This document shows positions 46,212 through 59,822 of a stretch of 64,000 nt of DNA, piece after piece; the first letter of the stretch is position 1, and the number at the start of each line of letters is the position of its first letter. Both the position numbers and the translations under genes were made by a program. Where the stretch lies: positions 41,416,001 to 41,480,000 of the forward strand of contig CM034546.1 in the NCBI GenBank assembly GCA_020055645.1, in the 5' to 3' direction. This DNA is from Tomocerus qinae. Lineage: Eukaryota; Arthropoda; Collembola; Entomobryomorpha; Tomoceridae. The notes beneath the pieces were generated by a model. The model saw nothing but the letters and a program-made list of their open reading frames with translations. It was not told the DNA's origin and ran no database searches.

Positions 46212-48632
46212 ATGGCTTACATATCTCTGGGAGTAATTTTAATTATTATTCAACTATGTTGGTGTTGGAAATTAAAAGAAGTTGTTCTTCTTGAAAAAGA
46301 TTGCTATATCAATTTTATTTTCCAACAAAAACCATTTTATGCGGTTTTGGAAGAACCGTTGTATAATGAATTACAGCAACTGGATATTCCATTTGCATTT
46401 ACAAAACTGAAATTTGATGGAGAAGACAAAGAGTGTAATTTGAAACATTTTGTACTGACTGTGCTCCCAGAAGAATTCGATCCTAATCGTACAATGCATC
46501 TGCCATTTTACTCGAAATGCGACAAGGCATTTGGTAAAGGAAATGATACATTCAGACTATCAACTCCCAATTTACTCAGCCGTTTTATCTGTTATGTAAA
46601 TATCGCATTTAATTTCAATCCCACAAATCCACATGATACACATTTTATTCATCATTTGAGTGAAGCCTTTTCTGACGAAGTTGACCTAACCAAAAAAATT
46701 ACTGGATATGAAGATTATAACGTCAAACGGCGTCTTTATAACTTGGTGGAATATTCCTGCGTTTACATGTTAGTTGACAAAGAAAACTTTGAGTTGACAA
46801 AATCGCATTCGGATATAGTTGCCCACAACAATTACTGGTTACAGTTCTGGTTTGTATTATCGTTGGCACATGAAGATAAGAGAATTATATATTTAATTTG
46901 GCCTGAAATTAATGGCATAAATTATATTTTTACTATGTTGCCATTTATTCGTTTCGATCATCCATCTCGTGGGTCTTGGTTAAAGAACGTAATTGAGAGA
47001 AACGAAGAAAAATTCGTGACTATTTGGTACGAAAAGGATTATGTAGTAGAAATGTTAAAGAACTTTAGAGATTATTGTGGACCACCGCTGAAAGATGTAT
47101 ATTTTACAAACTATGCTTTAGAAGACCGAAAAAGTCTGATTATTTCTATAGTTTCTATCCTTTTCGAAAAATCACCAAATGTTACTATAGCCATTGATGA
47201 TAGAGCTAGAATTTGTACTCAGAGGAGTGCAAACTCAGTTGATTTTCATTTCCACAAAGTTCAAAATGGTCCAGATGGCTTTGCCTATTTTGGAAATCCA
47301 TACTTGACGCTTATTCAAACGAATGAAGAATCCTTTAATTTCATTTCCTGTGTAGTTTTAGAAGACGAGAGTCTCACTTTCTATGGCTACATTCGACCAT
47401 TTCAATTTCATGCGTGGATAGGGATCTTAAGTTCAATTCTCCCTGTCATTGCTTTTGTCCATGGAGTATTATATTTCAAAACAGAAGCTAGCATTCCGTT
47501 TCTTATGATATTTTATGCATATATATTGGAGGTCAGCTATTCTTTGCCAAAAAAGGTAACTAATACTATATGGATCAAGTTGGTCATTGGTCCACTGCTA
47601 CTCATGTTGATTGTGTTAACCAACGGGTACAAGGGAATTGTCATCACAGATCTATTGCAACCCCGTCCAGTTAAACAAATCGAATCCATTGAACAGTTGG
47701 CAAATCTTTCAGATATTACTGCTCTTGGAGAAATCAGAGATACTAGTGAATTGAATCCGTTCAAAATTGGTTTAACTGAACAAGGCAACATATTAAGTTG
47801 TTACTACGATTTTAAAGCTCTTTCTCCGCACCCTAATAACTCATCTTATTTCCAAGAGAAATGGGAGAAACATTATTTCGTATTTGCAAACGAAAACAAG
47901 ACAATTATCGAAGATGCAGTTCAGTACTACAATACACGCAATAAACCGGGCTCTGAAGGATATTACCTTGATAAATCATTTACATTTCGTAATTTAATAT
48001 ATTCAATTTTAGAAGACACTCAATATACTTTTAAATATTATAAAGTGATGGAAAAGATTAAGAACATCATTCGATATCCTCCTGGAACTCCTTACACGAA
48101 CACTCCTCAGCAATGGCTAGCAAAATGTAATAATTCTGTGCTAATTTTGCCCAGTTCTAGTCTCCATCGACTTCTTAATGACTCCCACTGGAATCCTGAA
48201 AGCGGGGGAGTGAAACCAATTCATAAATTATATCGTGGATCAGAAGAATATAAATTTTTATCCATTGCAACTTTTACTGGATTTAATTCGGATAGATTTC
48301 CAATCCTTACTCCCCTTCTACGGCAAAATTTGTTTGTCTTAAGTCACTCAGGACTTATTAATATATGGTTAGAGTATTACAAAGCGTGGAACTACACCGA
48401 GTGCAAAACATGCTGGGCAAGAACTCCCGCAAGACCTTTGACATTTTACAATTCCAATATTGCTACATTGTTTTATTTATTTTTGTCATCTGGCCCAGCA
48501 TACATTGCGGCGTTTCTCTGGGAAAATCGAGTATTTCTTAAACAAATTTGTGTTGCTGGAATTTATTACATTCACAGACATTATATCTTTATAATCGCTT
48601 GGGTAAATAACAAAATAAATTCTGTTTTATAA
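46212..48632 (+). CDS. Divergent ionotropic receptor-like protein, unit 2 (806 aa)
   Basis: Single exon and full length. Signal peptide at residues 1-19 (ISLGVILIIIQLCWCW). Membrane segments near 400-423 (HAWIGILSSILPVIAFVHG), a pore-like stretch near 432-448 (FLMIFYAYILEVSYSL), a segment near 457-477 (LVIGPLLLMLIVL) leading into NGYKGIVITDLLQPRP, and a final one near 756-776 (IATLFYLFLSSGPAY). The LLQPRPVKQIESIEQL stretch resembles the start of the second ligand-binding lobe in IRs. Many N-x-S/T sites and Cys residues in the outer part are shared with unit 1. The two proteins align end to end with scattered substitutions and one or two codon indels, so both look under constraint. Expected role: chemosensory cation channel; ligand unknown. 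Confidence 0.8.
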   Translation: MAYISLGVILIIIQLCWCWKLKEVVLLEKDCYINFIFQQKPFYAVLEEPLYNELQQLDIPFAFTKLKFDGEDKECNLKHFVLTVLPEEFDPNRTMHLPFYSKCDKAFGKGNDTFRLSTPNLLSRFICYVNIAFNFNPTNPHDTHFIHHLSEAFSDEVDLTKKITGYEDYNVKRRLYNLVEYSCVYMLVDKENFELTKSHSDIVAHNNYWLQFWFVLSLAHEDKRIIYLIWPEINGINYIFTMLPFIRFDHPSRGSWLKNVIERNEEKFVTIWYEKDYVVEMLKNFRDYCGPPLKDVYFTNYALEDRKSLIISIVSILFEKSPNVTIAIDDRARICTQRSANSVDFHFHKVQNGPDGFAYFGNPYLTLIQTNEESFNFISCVVLEDESLTFYGYIRPFQFHAWIGILSSILPVIAFVHGVLYFKTEASIPFLMIFYAYILEVSYSLPKKVTNTIWIKLVIGPLLLMLIVLTNGYKGIVITDLLQPRPVKQIESIEQLANLSDITALGEIRDTSELNPFKIGLTEQGNILSCYYDFKALSPHPNNSSYFQEKWEKHYFVFANENKTIIEDAVQYYNTRNKPGSEGYYLDKSFTFRNLIYSILEDTQYTFKYYKVMEKIKNIIRYPPGTPYTNTPQQWLAKCNNSVLILPSSSLHRLLNDSHWNPESGGVKPIHKLYRGSEEYKFLSIATFTGFNSDRFPILTPLLRQNLFVLSHSGLINIWLEYYKAWNYTECKTCWARTPARPLTFYNSNIATLFYLFLSSGPAYIAAFLWENRVFLKQICVAGIYYIHRHYIFIIAWVNNKINSVL

Positions 48633-51600
48633 AAACAAACTGCGTTTTCATACTTAAAAGTTTGGTTATTTAATCAGTTATTCAACCAAACCATTTTGCA
48701 ATCCATTGTCGAATATTTTTCCAATCTGTTCCAATTACAATAAATTTATAATGATTTTAATGTTTTATTATAACTTTGTATGTATTTACTCATTTTCAAC
48801 ACTGAGCATAATAAAACTCATTTAATATCCAACTCAAACAAGAATACCTACAAATTGTTTTAAATATTTAACAGTTTATTACTTAGCATCTTTATTATTG
48901 TGTCTACTAGGTTACTAATAAAGCAGCCTAATTGCAGAAAACACTGTAGCCATTGTAGCTCAAGCCGTTTGACGGTTAGTGCGGACGGGAACAGACCGAC
49001 AGACAACTGAACGTTTATATATGAGGCCATTTAAGGTAAATACTATTTATCGGCACCCAAAAGTCACCTTGAACGACATCCGACAAGTCGTCATTAAAGC
49101 ATAATATAATATAGTCTATCTTGTTAAGATAGAGCCTTGCAAATTCTATGAGGTTTGCTGAAATAGATTGCAGCAATAATAAAATAAATAATAAAATTGT
49201 AATACGGCCCTGCTTCATTTTTATCAAAATTATCAGGTCGTCAAGGACTTAAGACATTTTTGCAAAATTACATTTCAAAATTAAATACATGTAAACGACT
49301 ATTTCCAAGGGTCTATTTAGAAAGATAGACTATATTATAAGCTTTCAAATTACAATTTAAAGATATAATTTATAAATTGTGTAAGAATCTATAGCAAACC
49401 CCTAAGGGGTAATCAAATACCGTAATAATGAATATAATTCCCCGGATGGAGAAGTATATCGATTTTTCCCAGTAAATAGCACGCTTTGAAACTATAATAC
49501 CTAGTGACGAAATAATTCCACGGTCAAAACTAAGGGCATTTGGTACGTGTGCATTTACAATAAGTACATTTGTACTAAAAGAAAAAGGAAACAAGAACAT
49601 TATCATTGAAATGTAGAATATCTCTAGCAATCTACAGTAAATCTGAAATGGCAGAAGGAGGAGAACGATACATTTGATCCCAGAAAGATATAGTGCATAT
49701 CGTCCTTAAAGGAAGGAAAATTCCAATATCCATTTTTTGTTTGGTACAGGAAAAAGCGGGGAAATATAGGAAACTCCACTAAAAAGAGAGGCTCCTGAAA
49801 CAATCTAGAAGTAGATGGAGGCTTTTTCCATCCTTAAGGGACGATATGTATCTCGTAATTTAGCTGTTAAACTGAAAGCTATGAAACAAAGTGAGGAAAC
49901 CTGCATTACCAGCGCCAGTAAATTCTTACAAGTTGACCAAAAAAGCATGGCATATGGTGCCCTAATTTGTTTTGGCATCAATTGCGCTTCAGACTGGCTA
50001 CCATTTAATTTTAAGACCTCGAAAGTAAATGAACAAACGGTTCGAGGCAATTGTTTGTGACTTTTTTCTTGAGACTTACACCGTGAATTGCTACAGAATC
50101 TAACTACAGTATCTACCTGTGCTATATATAGTAGTCACTTCAGGCTATAGTATACCTCTTTATTTCTGAGGAGTACTAACCTGCCGAGCAAACACACACA
50201 AGTATAGTGATATGAGATACTTCTGTCACAAACATTGTTTATAGAATTTGTTCACAATAATATAGAACAGTTATTGGGCAAGGAGAGGAATAGTGTCAAG
50301 ACGTACATATTGTATATAATGAACAGTTTAGATCCTAATTACTGAAAAAGACTAATTTAACTGCGATCTGATAATTTAATTGGTCATAAGCTTTCTCCCT
50401 TTATTGGAAATGAATATTCATATTATTTAACTCATTTTACACCATTCATCTGATGGTTTTATGTGAATGATAATAATGGCCACACACTGAACTATAGAAC
50501 TAAGTGTACACAGCCTTTTATGTCGTGACTATTCGTGTCTGAATTTATTGTTCCATAGTTTTATAATGTCTGCCCTAGTTAGAGGCCATGTAGTAGTTCA
50601 GGACTTTTGCTGAGACAATAATACCGTGAATGTCAAAATTAACCTGCACTCTGGTTTTGTTACTTTTAAATCTACCAGTTTACCAGTTAACACTTCCACA
50701 TCCAGGGGTGGTACAATGGTACCACAGTACAGTACAGTTGGATACTATACTACCATATAAGCTAGAAAAAAGGTAAATAGTTTATACTCAGTTATACATT
50801 ATAACAGTTTTAGTTTCAGAAAATCAAAAAACATAGTTTTAATATTTCCATTTCAACCGTTTTATGCTGACAATTCCAGTAATCGCTACAAGCACGTATG
50901 CAGAACTGAATTTCGGAGGGGGCTAGATCTCCAATAAAAATTTTAAGCATTTTTTGAAGGAAATGAGTAAAAAACTGCCTAGAAATGGCTAATAATGGCG
51001 CGGAGCGCGAAATATTTTGCTATTTTGAGAAAAAAATTCCTTTTTCCTTGGATTTCGGGGAGGGGGCTTCAGCCCGTAAAGCCCATCCCTAAATACGTCC
51101 TTGAATCGCTCCTAATTAACGTAACATGATACTGGTAGACGTTAAATGTTATGATTAGTTGTGTTAACATTGTATGGTTATGCTAGGTTATGCAAATCGG
51201 AGTAGTAGTAGTAGTAGTAGTAGTGCCTTATTGATTGTTTGGCACACAACACGCAATCATAGCTTGTTTTTACATAAGTATTTATCAATAATGGTATAAA
51301 CAATGCTAAATTTCAAAATTAATATTCTAATATGAAATTCCTTATCTTAATAGCCCGTTTAAAGTACATATTTAGAAGGCTGCAATTCGGAGTATTAGGG
51401 ATTGTCGAATGGAACATTCAATGCCTAAAGTCACCCAGCCGCCGAATATACAGTTCTGTGCCGAAGAGACGGCAATTAAGACAAAGCTTTTAAGTCCTGC
51501 CTAGCTTAAGGCTACCTCTGCTACTAATTTTCAGTTACTTCACGTAGTGTTAGCTCTAAATGATGAAACCTGTCGACTAGCAAGCGCAAGTAATGGAGTA

Positions 51601-53415
51601 GGATATGCAGTTAGTTTTATTCCTTATTGTAAGGTAATGGTAAAGGTTTATGGGGCTGTAGAAAAAGTCATTTTGTCATAGTTCAAGGTGGTGTAAATGA
51701 AGTCTTAGGGGCAGTACCAAAAAAGTACAAAAGGCAGCCCATGGGATTGACATCATATGAAAATGAAATCTTGTTTTTTCAAAATTTGTAATTAAATATT
51801 TCTGTTTTGTAAAAGCAAAATAATTTCTAGTGTGTTTTCGAAATATTTGAGGGCTGCTTAAGCACGCCTTAATACATCATTGGCAGGGTTTCATTTTTTG
51901 AAATTTTAATAGTTAACGATTTTTAAAACGTCCGGGCCCTAAACTTTGATCAATTTTCCGATTTTCAATAGTGAAAATTTGAAAAAACGAAGCCTTGCAC
52001 GCCCTCGGTACTTAAATTAAGTTAAGAATCGAGGACTGAAATCCAATCCAAATCTGGCTGTCCTTTATATGTAGCAATATATTGCAATTATAGCAATTGT
52101 CATATGTAACTTTGAAGTGAACCCAGAAATTGCAAGCGCTAGCGCTAGCTGAGGCAGCGTTAAGCGTGTTTACTTACGCTTTTCGGGCTCCTTTCAAAAG
52201 ATGTTCTAGTTGAGCTTTCAAGCGTCAGTTTTTGGCACAAATACTGAGGCTTCGTAAAAGCTACATCAGCGATAATTTCTTTCCTCTATTTTATAAGATC
52301 ATTTTTGACTTTCTATGGCACGTGGTTTCTGTACCCTATTTTAAAATGTGGAGTTCAAATACGTTGCTATTCATTTACAGGAAATGAAAAAAGCCAAACA
52401 GCTAAAATCTAATGCGCCGAGAATCTGTCAAACAGAATCCATTATTGTTTATAAAACCAGAGTAATCCAAACAAATCCATCCCTGGATATAAAATCATTC
52501 TGCATTTCAATTTCAGCCAATTTATCTCATTTATCTCATCTCAGATAAAACCCAAAAATGCTAACCAATGATGAATTGTAACAGAAAATGTCATTTTGTT
52601 GTTATTTAATGGATGTACAGCTTTAAATTAATTAATATTGTCATTTTTTAATGCACGATATCCATCCAACTATGTTCCACTTTTATTTTACTTTTTAAAA
52701 GCATACATTTAAGATTACAATAATGTAGCGTGCTAATATCATGTTTATAGAAATCGTTACAAATATGGTGTGTCGTTATGCAGGATTACTGTCTGGACTG
52801 ATAATACTAATAATCTGTGAACTGAAGGGAAAATAAAATGTTGACATCTAACCAATTTAGATCTTGAAGTAATGGAAACATTAACAAAATTCTAACAAAG
52901 CGTAAATGTGCTGTTGGAAACTGAAGTTTATGATTAGAACAAGAATTGTTGAATTCCCTTCACTACATTTTTTATTTAAAGGCACCAACAATTTGGATCA
53001 TGAATGTACTAAAACTAATAAATACCTACTACTAAGGCAGAGAGACAACTTTTGGGTCCATGTTCTAAAACTTTTTCTCTGCATTGCATAAATCCTTTAA
53101 AACTTCAAACCACAAATTATGCTTATAAGAAGAGTCGCCTATGTATAATAGGGAAGCCGATTAATGCTAATAATTGCAAGAACTATTTCGAATTTCATGG
53201 TATATGGTTTATAAGGATATTCAGCTGAAACTGACAGTAGTTGGTTGCTGTTTTGCTTCTAACTGCCATAGTCTTGACGACCTCTTTTGTGCCTCACTGG
53301 CTACGTAAACAACATTTACTGCGACGTTATTTAAAACTGAACAATCTTTCTCTTATTACTTTGGATCATTCAATGGCGAAGACATAAATGACAACTGAGC
53401 AAAATTCATTTTAAA
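48633..53415. other. Long non-coding region with repeat fragments
   Basis: No convincing gene in 4.8 kb. Visible pieces: AT-rich 3' flank of the IR gene; a degenerate repeat at about 50930-51115 related in inverse to the hAT element in SIAH exon 5; a LINE 3' end at 51195; and an AGCGCTAGCGCTAGCT palindrome near 52137-52150. Short open frames at 49015-50060 and 52348-53091 show no motif, and overlapping frames on both strands argue against coding. Confidence 0.4.
51195..51300 (-). mobile_element. LINE 3'-end fragment with (TAC)n tail
   Basis: Reading on the minus strand it ends CAATCAATAAGGCACTAC followed by a run of CTA repeats. The TTGATTGTTTGGCA block matches the arms of the 22147 hairpin insertion, so both come from one LINE family whose 3' end terminates in a trinucleotide repeat. 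Confidence 0.6.
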
Positions 53416-55355
53416 ATGCATTTCATGTGCCTAATTGTACCGTTTTTAATTTCTATAATTATAAACAACACCAACTGCTTTTCAAATTTGTCGTTCTATA
53501 GTAATTGTGATTTTAACATGATTACTTTCCATCAATCCGAATGGCAGACAGATTTTATCCTGTCTAACCAAAATGGCCAACCATGGACCTTGGCAACATC
53601 CAAATATAATAAAACTCTTTTCGGTCGTCATGAAGATAATCCATGGGATCTCTCTAGAAGTTTCTGCACTGTAAATATTCTAACGGAGCCACATCCTGAC
53701 TTAAAAACTCTTATCATCCCTTTTGGTAAAGAAATAAATCGTCACCATTCGAGATTCATAATCGTCATCAAAGATGAATTGAAATGGATGAATCTAGAGT
53801 GGCAGTCAAACCTCATTCGACTTTTATAAGTCCCTCTCTTTATATTTGCAATGAGAGTTGGAAATGAATATTCGATTTACGCGATGATTCTCTACTCTCC
53901 GAACAATGAGCCGTTATCTCTTCATCCAATTAAAACAGAAGACTCCGAAGAGGAATGGGAAAGAGTTTGGAATACTTTAAACAGGAATCTTCATGGCATT
54001 CAAATTGGTGGATTAGACGGCCACTTTTCTTTCGAAATGCCAGAGTGTAAAATGAAGCTGTATTCAGTAGTAAAAGTTAGCCGATTAAATCCAAATTGTC
54101 GGAATTCAGTGAGAGCTGTTGAATTGATGGCTGAAAGATTGAACTTCACTGCCATATATGCAAGGAGATATAACGATCTAAAAGAAGAACATTGTCGATG
54201 TGGAGCCATTACGTTGTTAACAGTGTACATAGAAAAGTATAATCCACAATTCGATGAAACTCTTTTCATTGAATATTTAGTGGAGTACATTCCATATTAC
54301 TGCGAAGCCAACCCTCGATTGGTGGACATCCCTTTGACAGTTCTGATTCAAAATACATTTGATGATTATTGCTGGTGGCTGATATTTTCGCTATTCCCGA
54401 TTTCATTTTATGCTTTAGGCTTTAGAATTTCTACTTTCTACAAGAAATTAGAGTTTATTTTTGTATCCACAATAGCCGTCCTTTTAAATCAGGATGTTTC
54501 CAATAAAAGGAGAAACATTTTGTATTTGGTAATTGTGTCCATGGGATTTGTAATTGCTACTCAATATGAAATGTGGATAACAAGCGAGATTATTGCTCCG
54601 CCAGATAGAAAACAATTTGTAGACTTTAAAGATCTCGTTGAAAATGGATATAAGTTGTTGTTGCAGAAAGATATATTGATGAATTTTGAAGACAAAAATG
54701 AGAAATCGAATTTTTCGAAAAATATAAAATTATGGACAAGATGAATTCAAGTGTGTTTAGGGTTAATTGGCAATCCGATTTAACTTTTGATTACGACAGA
54801 AAGGAACCCGGGATGATCACTAGGAAAATATCAACCAACTACTCAAAAAAAAATATTTTATGTATGTAATAAGGAGAGAAGTCAATATTATGTACCTTTA
54901 CTACCATCTAAAGTATCTTCTGACGGAATTTGTATGACTGTAAAGGAAACAGATCTTAGTCACCCCACGTTTTATAAATTCAGTAATTGCTACCGTTGTA
55001 AATTCAAATCATTTTTTCAAGTCATGCAAGAGAGAGGTTTTCTAAAATATTTCAAGCAACAATGGGATTTTGGGTATTATTTGAAAGACATAATATCCCA
55101 TTCAAAACTGAAGCATATAATAAAGAATCTCAGACATTGCCTATTAGTCTGTCCATGAAAATCCATACAATTTTCTTCGTTTGTGGATACTTTCTACTTG
55201 GATCATTCCTCACTCTTCTTCTGGAATGGTTGTGGCACTCTAGATTGATGCTGAAAATGAAAGTTTTCAACCTTCTAAACATACTAATAACCGCCGCCAA
55301 AAACGTTCGAAATCGAAGAAGGAATCGTGTGTTTCCTATCCGGCGGATGACGTAA
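53416..55355 (+). pseudogene. Divergent ionotropic receptor-like pseudogene
   Basis: Starts with a signal peptide (LIVPFLISIIINNTNC). It has one in-frame TAA at 53827-53829, continues in the same frame to 54744 (TGA), then needs shifts near 54735, 54870 and 55070 to reach the end near 55355. The protein pieces give an extracellular lobe, membrane segments WWLIFSLFPISFYALGF (about 54370-54420) and ILYLVIVSMGFVIATQY (about 54520-54570) followed by EMWITSEIIAPP, and a final segment IFFVCGYFLLGSFLTLLLEW (about 55170-55230). This is the IR topology. It belongs to a different subfamily from the unit 1-3 genes, with little visible identity. At least four breaks make it non-functional. Confidence 0.75.
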
Positions 55356-58277
55356 ACGTCGACTTGAATAAGACAATATTTATTTAAGCAAATTCTTCTT
55401 AGTTCTATTATTTGGGCAATTTTCTACTAGGTATTAGTTACCTATGAGATCAAATTCGAAAATATGAGAATAGCAAGCAAACTGTTGCTATAATATGAGC
55501 ATTCATATTCATTTCATGCTGGCTAATAGCTGTCTAGCTTTATGAATAATTTACTAATTGTTAAGGTTAGGGATATTTCTACCTGTTCCATTAGGAGAAA
55601 AAGTTAAAAAGGGAAGGTGTTTTATGGCCACCCTGTACATCAACCTATATGCTAGCCACTATTCACTATACTATGATGCCTAAAATATTTTTTATTTTAT
55701 CGATTCAGAATTTGGATTTGGTATGCAAGTATACAATGTAATAAATGATACAGATTGTATATTTTATATAGATAAATCCGAAATGCAGTCATCATGATGG
55801 AGAACAATTTGCTGATTTCATGTCTGCTTCCCCTTGTTTATTTAAATTGCATTAATATGATTATATATTACTAGTGAACCCAGCTAAGGGGCGCAATCAC
55901 AGTAATAAAAACAATCCCGAAAAAATCATCGGTATTTCCCTTAGGTTATTAAATTAAATTTGAAAATACAATAATTTAAATATAGTTTTAGTTTCTACAG
56001 TGGTTGGAAAAATTAACTGCAGTTCCAACTTCCTGATAAAAAGGATTTTACTAAACTGCAACAATAACTGTAGATCGTAGCATCGAATACAGGGGACAAT
56101 GAAAGACTCCATTTTTTAATAAACAGCTCAAAAAGTTACCAAAAAGCTCCCAATTAAAATCAGAAAAATAAGATCCCCCTGGGATTTTGGAAAAACGTAC
56201 AAATCCCATGAGTGCAACTAAATATTTAATTAATTTAATATTTAATAAACTACAAAATTAATATTTTTGAAGGATAAATAGTGGCCCCCAGTGCTGTTAT
56301 TTAATTCTACAAAAAGGTGTGCAACCTGGCACAAAGGAATCAAGGGGGTAAAAAGTAAAACCAACTATACTAAAAATGCTAAATAAGTTTATAGATTTAA
56401 CAGAACCAATTTGGATTGAAGTTTTTGTTTTTGGAGTTTTGAAATGCTAATTAATACGCACATTACGATCAAAATGTTCCCTTTCGCCAATCATTTCCAT
56501 CACACAATAATCATCTTATGTAAATTTCTATTTTTGTTTTGATGTTATAATAATATTATAGGCACTCAGTATCATTGCTGAATTTCAAAATGATTATGGA
56601 TATTTATCATTGTCTAATTTCGAAATAAGCTAATGTTAACCCATATTGGACTTCCTTGTCTTATGAAACATGCATTGTATACGCGCATGTGCATTGCAAA
56701 AAAAAAGCCGCATCGTCCATGGCATAGATAGATACATAGATACCTGCGACATAGGAATAAATAATTTTATTATATAGAGATGTTGCACAATTTGCACAGA
56801 TCTACAAATATGTAATATTCAGGAATGACATAAAAATGTGTGTTTATTAAACGATACTATTAATTAGTAAATAAATAATAATCGTATGTTACTTATACAT
56901 GTCAGTAATGAATGATTTATTTCAAAAAATGAGACTGGAGAAATTTTTACTGAATTTTTCGATACATTTGCTGAAAACGTTTGAATATGTGAAAAACATT
57001 TAATTCGCGTGATACGGTATGAAAATGGGATGCAATAAATTAAAATTCTTTGTTTTCAGAATAATGAATAATAATTTAAAATTGCTAACTTACAAGTATT
57101 TGAATAAATGGCCGTACTTCTCGTATAAAGACTAGAGTCGTGCAAATTTTCTGTAGTAATATTTTACCAGTTTGAGAAAGATTATTCGAGTTTTCTACTA
57201 AATGATAAATTATGCCTGAATTTTCAAAAATAGAAAATAAACATAAATAGAGCAGTGGATATTTTCCCTCTATTATGTATTATCCAACATATGAAGAAAA
57301 AACATAAACAATTGTAATCACCAAACTGATAATTATATTAACGAGTACGTAGATGCTGTGGGTACACTGAAATTCGTCAATCATTGTCAATGTCTCATAA
57401 TAAGACTGCATGGCATTTATGAATTTCCTTTCAAACAAATCTTCAAAATTGTCACCAACCATTTTCTGAGATATTTTAAATACTTTTTCCATCACAATGT
57501 TCTCAAAATTTTGCTGTACCAATAAATCTTGCTGTTTCTGAAATTTTAATCTCTTTCTTAATCAAGGGAGTGTCAAAACAAGCAGAATAATCATCCACAT
57601 ATTGGGAAATTGATTTTAAAATGGATTTGTATATTTTAATAAAATAAACAGTCCATCCAAACTGCTGTGCATGGCTGCAAACCTTGTGTTATGACTTTAA
57701 TACTAAGGTAAGGAATGGTAGATTTGTTATACGAAAAAGGTTATCAAACTTTTGTTGATTTTCACCTGCGGGCAGTAAACCAGTAGATAAATAAGCCATT
57801 GCTGTAAAAATTAACAACTCAGTAGATGAAGTGGTTTCTACAGAAAATGATACTTCATAACAATAACAGTAGCGTAAATTGAAGAAATAGAGAAATATTA
57901 ATATTCAATACAATATTAACCAAACTACCAAAGCTAGACATTTTTGACAAATAAATTCTTAAAATCAGGTTTATTAATGGGAAATGTGATGTAAATATTG
58001 TAACTATTAGAATGTCAGTCAGTAATTAAATGTTCTATTTACTTTATTGTGTACCAACCCAAAGAATTAACCTGCCGTGTATAAACGTATTAGACCATTC
58101 CTCTAATTAGTTTTCACATTGCTATAATTGAATTTAATATTAGTTATTTCATATTTATGGAGTTACATGGACTATGGACATTCTTGGATAGCTAACTGAC
58201 AAAAAACTAAACTGCTAATAAATTGTACGGCTGACGGTAGCAGACAAGCAGAAACAAGATAACGGTTGGATTGAAAA
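55356..58277. other. Non-coding region; one weak minus-strand open frame
   Basis: No supported gene. A minus-strand frame at 57280-57535 encodes ~80 residues ending in a hydrophobic segment (IYVLVNIIISLVITIVYVF), preceded by an AATTTCAG acceptor-like string. It could be a terminal exon, but no partner exon was found. The rest is AT-rich. Confidence 0.35.
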
Positions 58278-59822
58278 ATGACATCCTTCGATCCTAAAAT
58301 GACGGAAGCTTTGAAAGATCTACAAATGACGGAGTGTCCTGTTTGTATGGAAATAATTCATCCCCCGGTATATCAGTGTCATAATGGGCATTTTGTTTGT
58401 TCAACCTTTCAGAACACTGTGTGCGACTTGCAGAAGCAAAATACCTTTACCGCGTGTTCGAAATCTTCTGGTGGAAAGCTTTGTCACTGAAGAAATGCTC
58501 AAATGCGGAATCTGGGTGTCTCGAAAGATTGACATCGAATAAAGAAGAGCACGTTTTAAACTGTCAATTCCGGTAATTTCTATGTAATTTAAAAAATAAT
58601 TTAAGAAGGGGCCGAAATTCTATTTTGTACTTGTCAATTGTAGGCTAATTTTGTAAAATATTCTCATTATTAACTGCTGATTGCAGATAATAGATTTCTT
58701 ACACGTTGATTTAACTTTATTTAAATGTTTTAGCCTTTTGCAAACGACTTGGATTAGAAAATGTTGGAATAAAATGCAACAAAGTGACCAGAAAATGTGA
58801 CATTTCATCACATGAAAAATGAACACAACTTCACTGTTATTGAGTCAAATAAAGCTATAATTTCTCAAGAAATAGAGCTTGGACTAGAAAATACGAATAC
58901 AAAATGGCCACTAATTTCTTTTTATGCAATTTCACACCACTTTTACATTTATTTGGACATGGTTTATTAATTATTAATAATGCCACATTGTCTTAATTTT
59001 CTGCATAGGGTGGCTTCCCCCTTTTGCTGCGATGAGAACAGGTCACAGGGTCAACTTATAGCTTTGAAACAATTATATTCTGAAAGTTCCAGTTTTTTCC
59101 TAGGGCACCTGAAGGCCGGAATTTTGAAAAAAAAATTTTAAGTATTTTTAATCTTTTTTTGAAAATAAAAAAAGTGAGTACGAATTTACATTGAGCTGCG
59201 AAATATGGTGTCTTTTTTCCTATTTCTAATTTTAAATCGGAAAAAAGGGCTGTCAAGTGCCCTAGTACTTTTTGCGGTCTTTCGAATAAGCTACTACACG
59301 CTTCTGTACGCTTATCCAAAACGCTTATCTCATCGCAGGGAGATTTCCCTACTCATAATGCATTGCCGAGAAAGTTGAGGGTTCATTCATAAGTAACAAT
59401 CATCAGCTCATATTATCTCATATCTCCTTGCCCCAAAACCACCAAATTCTCATTCCTGGTTAATCCCGCATTACATCCTAAATACGCCAACCTTGCGTTG
59501 CAGCGGCTTCGTTCATAGATTGACCAACTATGTGAACGGCCCGTTGCGAAGCTGTGTTCAAAGGGTTAAGAGGGAAGTAGTCCTTAACGGATAGTTTAGT
59601 GTAATTTCAAAATGCATAATTTGTTTTGTATTTTAGGTGACAATAAATATTGCAGGAAACATCCTCATCGGTAAATAAGTCAATATTTTCACTATGTCTG
59701 GCTGTCTGATTGGCGAAGGGGCTCTAGTTGAAGAATTCAGAGCAAATGAAATGGTTCAGACGTGGATTGATCAAGAAAGTATCACCGTGTTGAAATACAG
59801 GAAAGTGGATGGACGAAACTAA
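58278..59822 (+). pseudogene. SIAH-like gene, unit 3 (broken copy)
   Basis: Exon 1 begins MTSFDPKMTEALKDLQMTECPVC as in unit 2, but a deletion after FVCST removes the second half of the RING and shifts the frame. More small indels follow near 58490. Part of exon 2 remains (58735-58910). Exons 3-5 are missing, because the sequence passes directly from exon 2 into intron 5 near 58925. An unrelated insertion sits in intron 5 (about 59009-59588). Exon 6 (59637-59822) has an in-frame TAA after the LIGK position. It cannot encode a ligase. Confidence 0.85.
59009..59588. mobile_element. Unclassified insertion in unit 3 SIAH intron 5
   Basis: The intron 5 sequence shared with units 1 and 2 is interrupted after TTTTCTGCATA and resumes near ATAGTTTAGTGTAATTTC. 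The inserted DNA carries a TGCGATGAGA / TCTCATCGCA inverted pair (about 59028 and 59326) and no coding sequence. Boundaries are approximate and no target duplication was identified. Confidence 0.45.

Noticed and set aside
57280..57535. Terminal exon encoding a C-terminal membrane segment (minus strand)
   Set aside because: There is an acceptor-like AATTTCAG and an ~80-residue frame, but no upstream exon and no family match. Kept only as a note in the region description.
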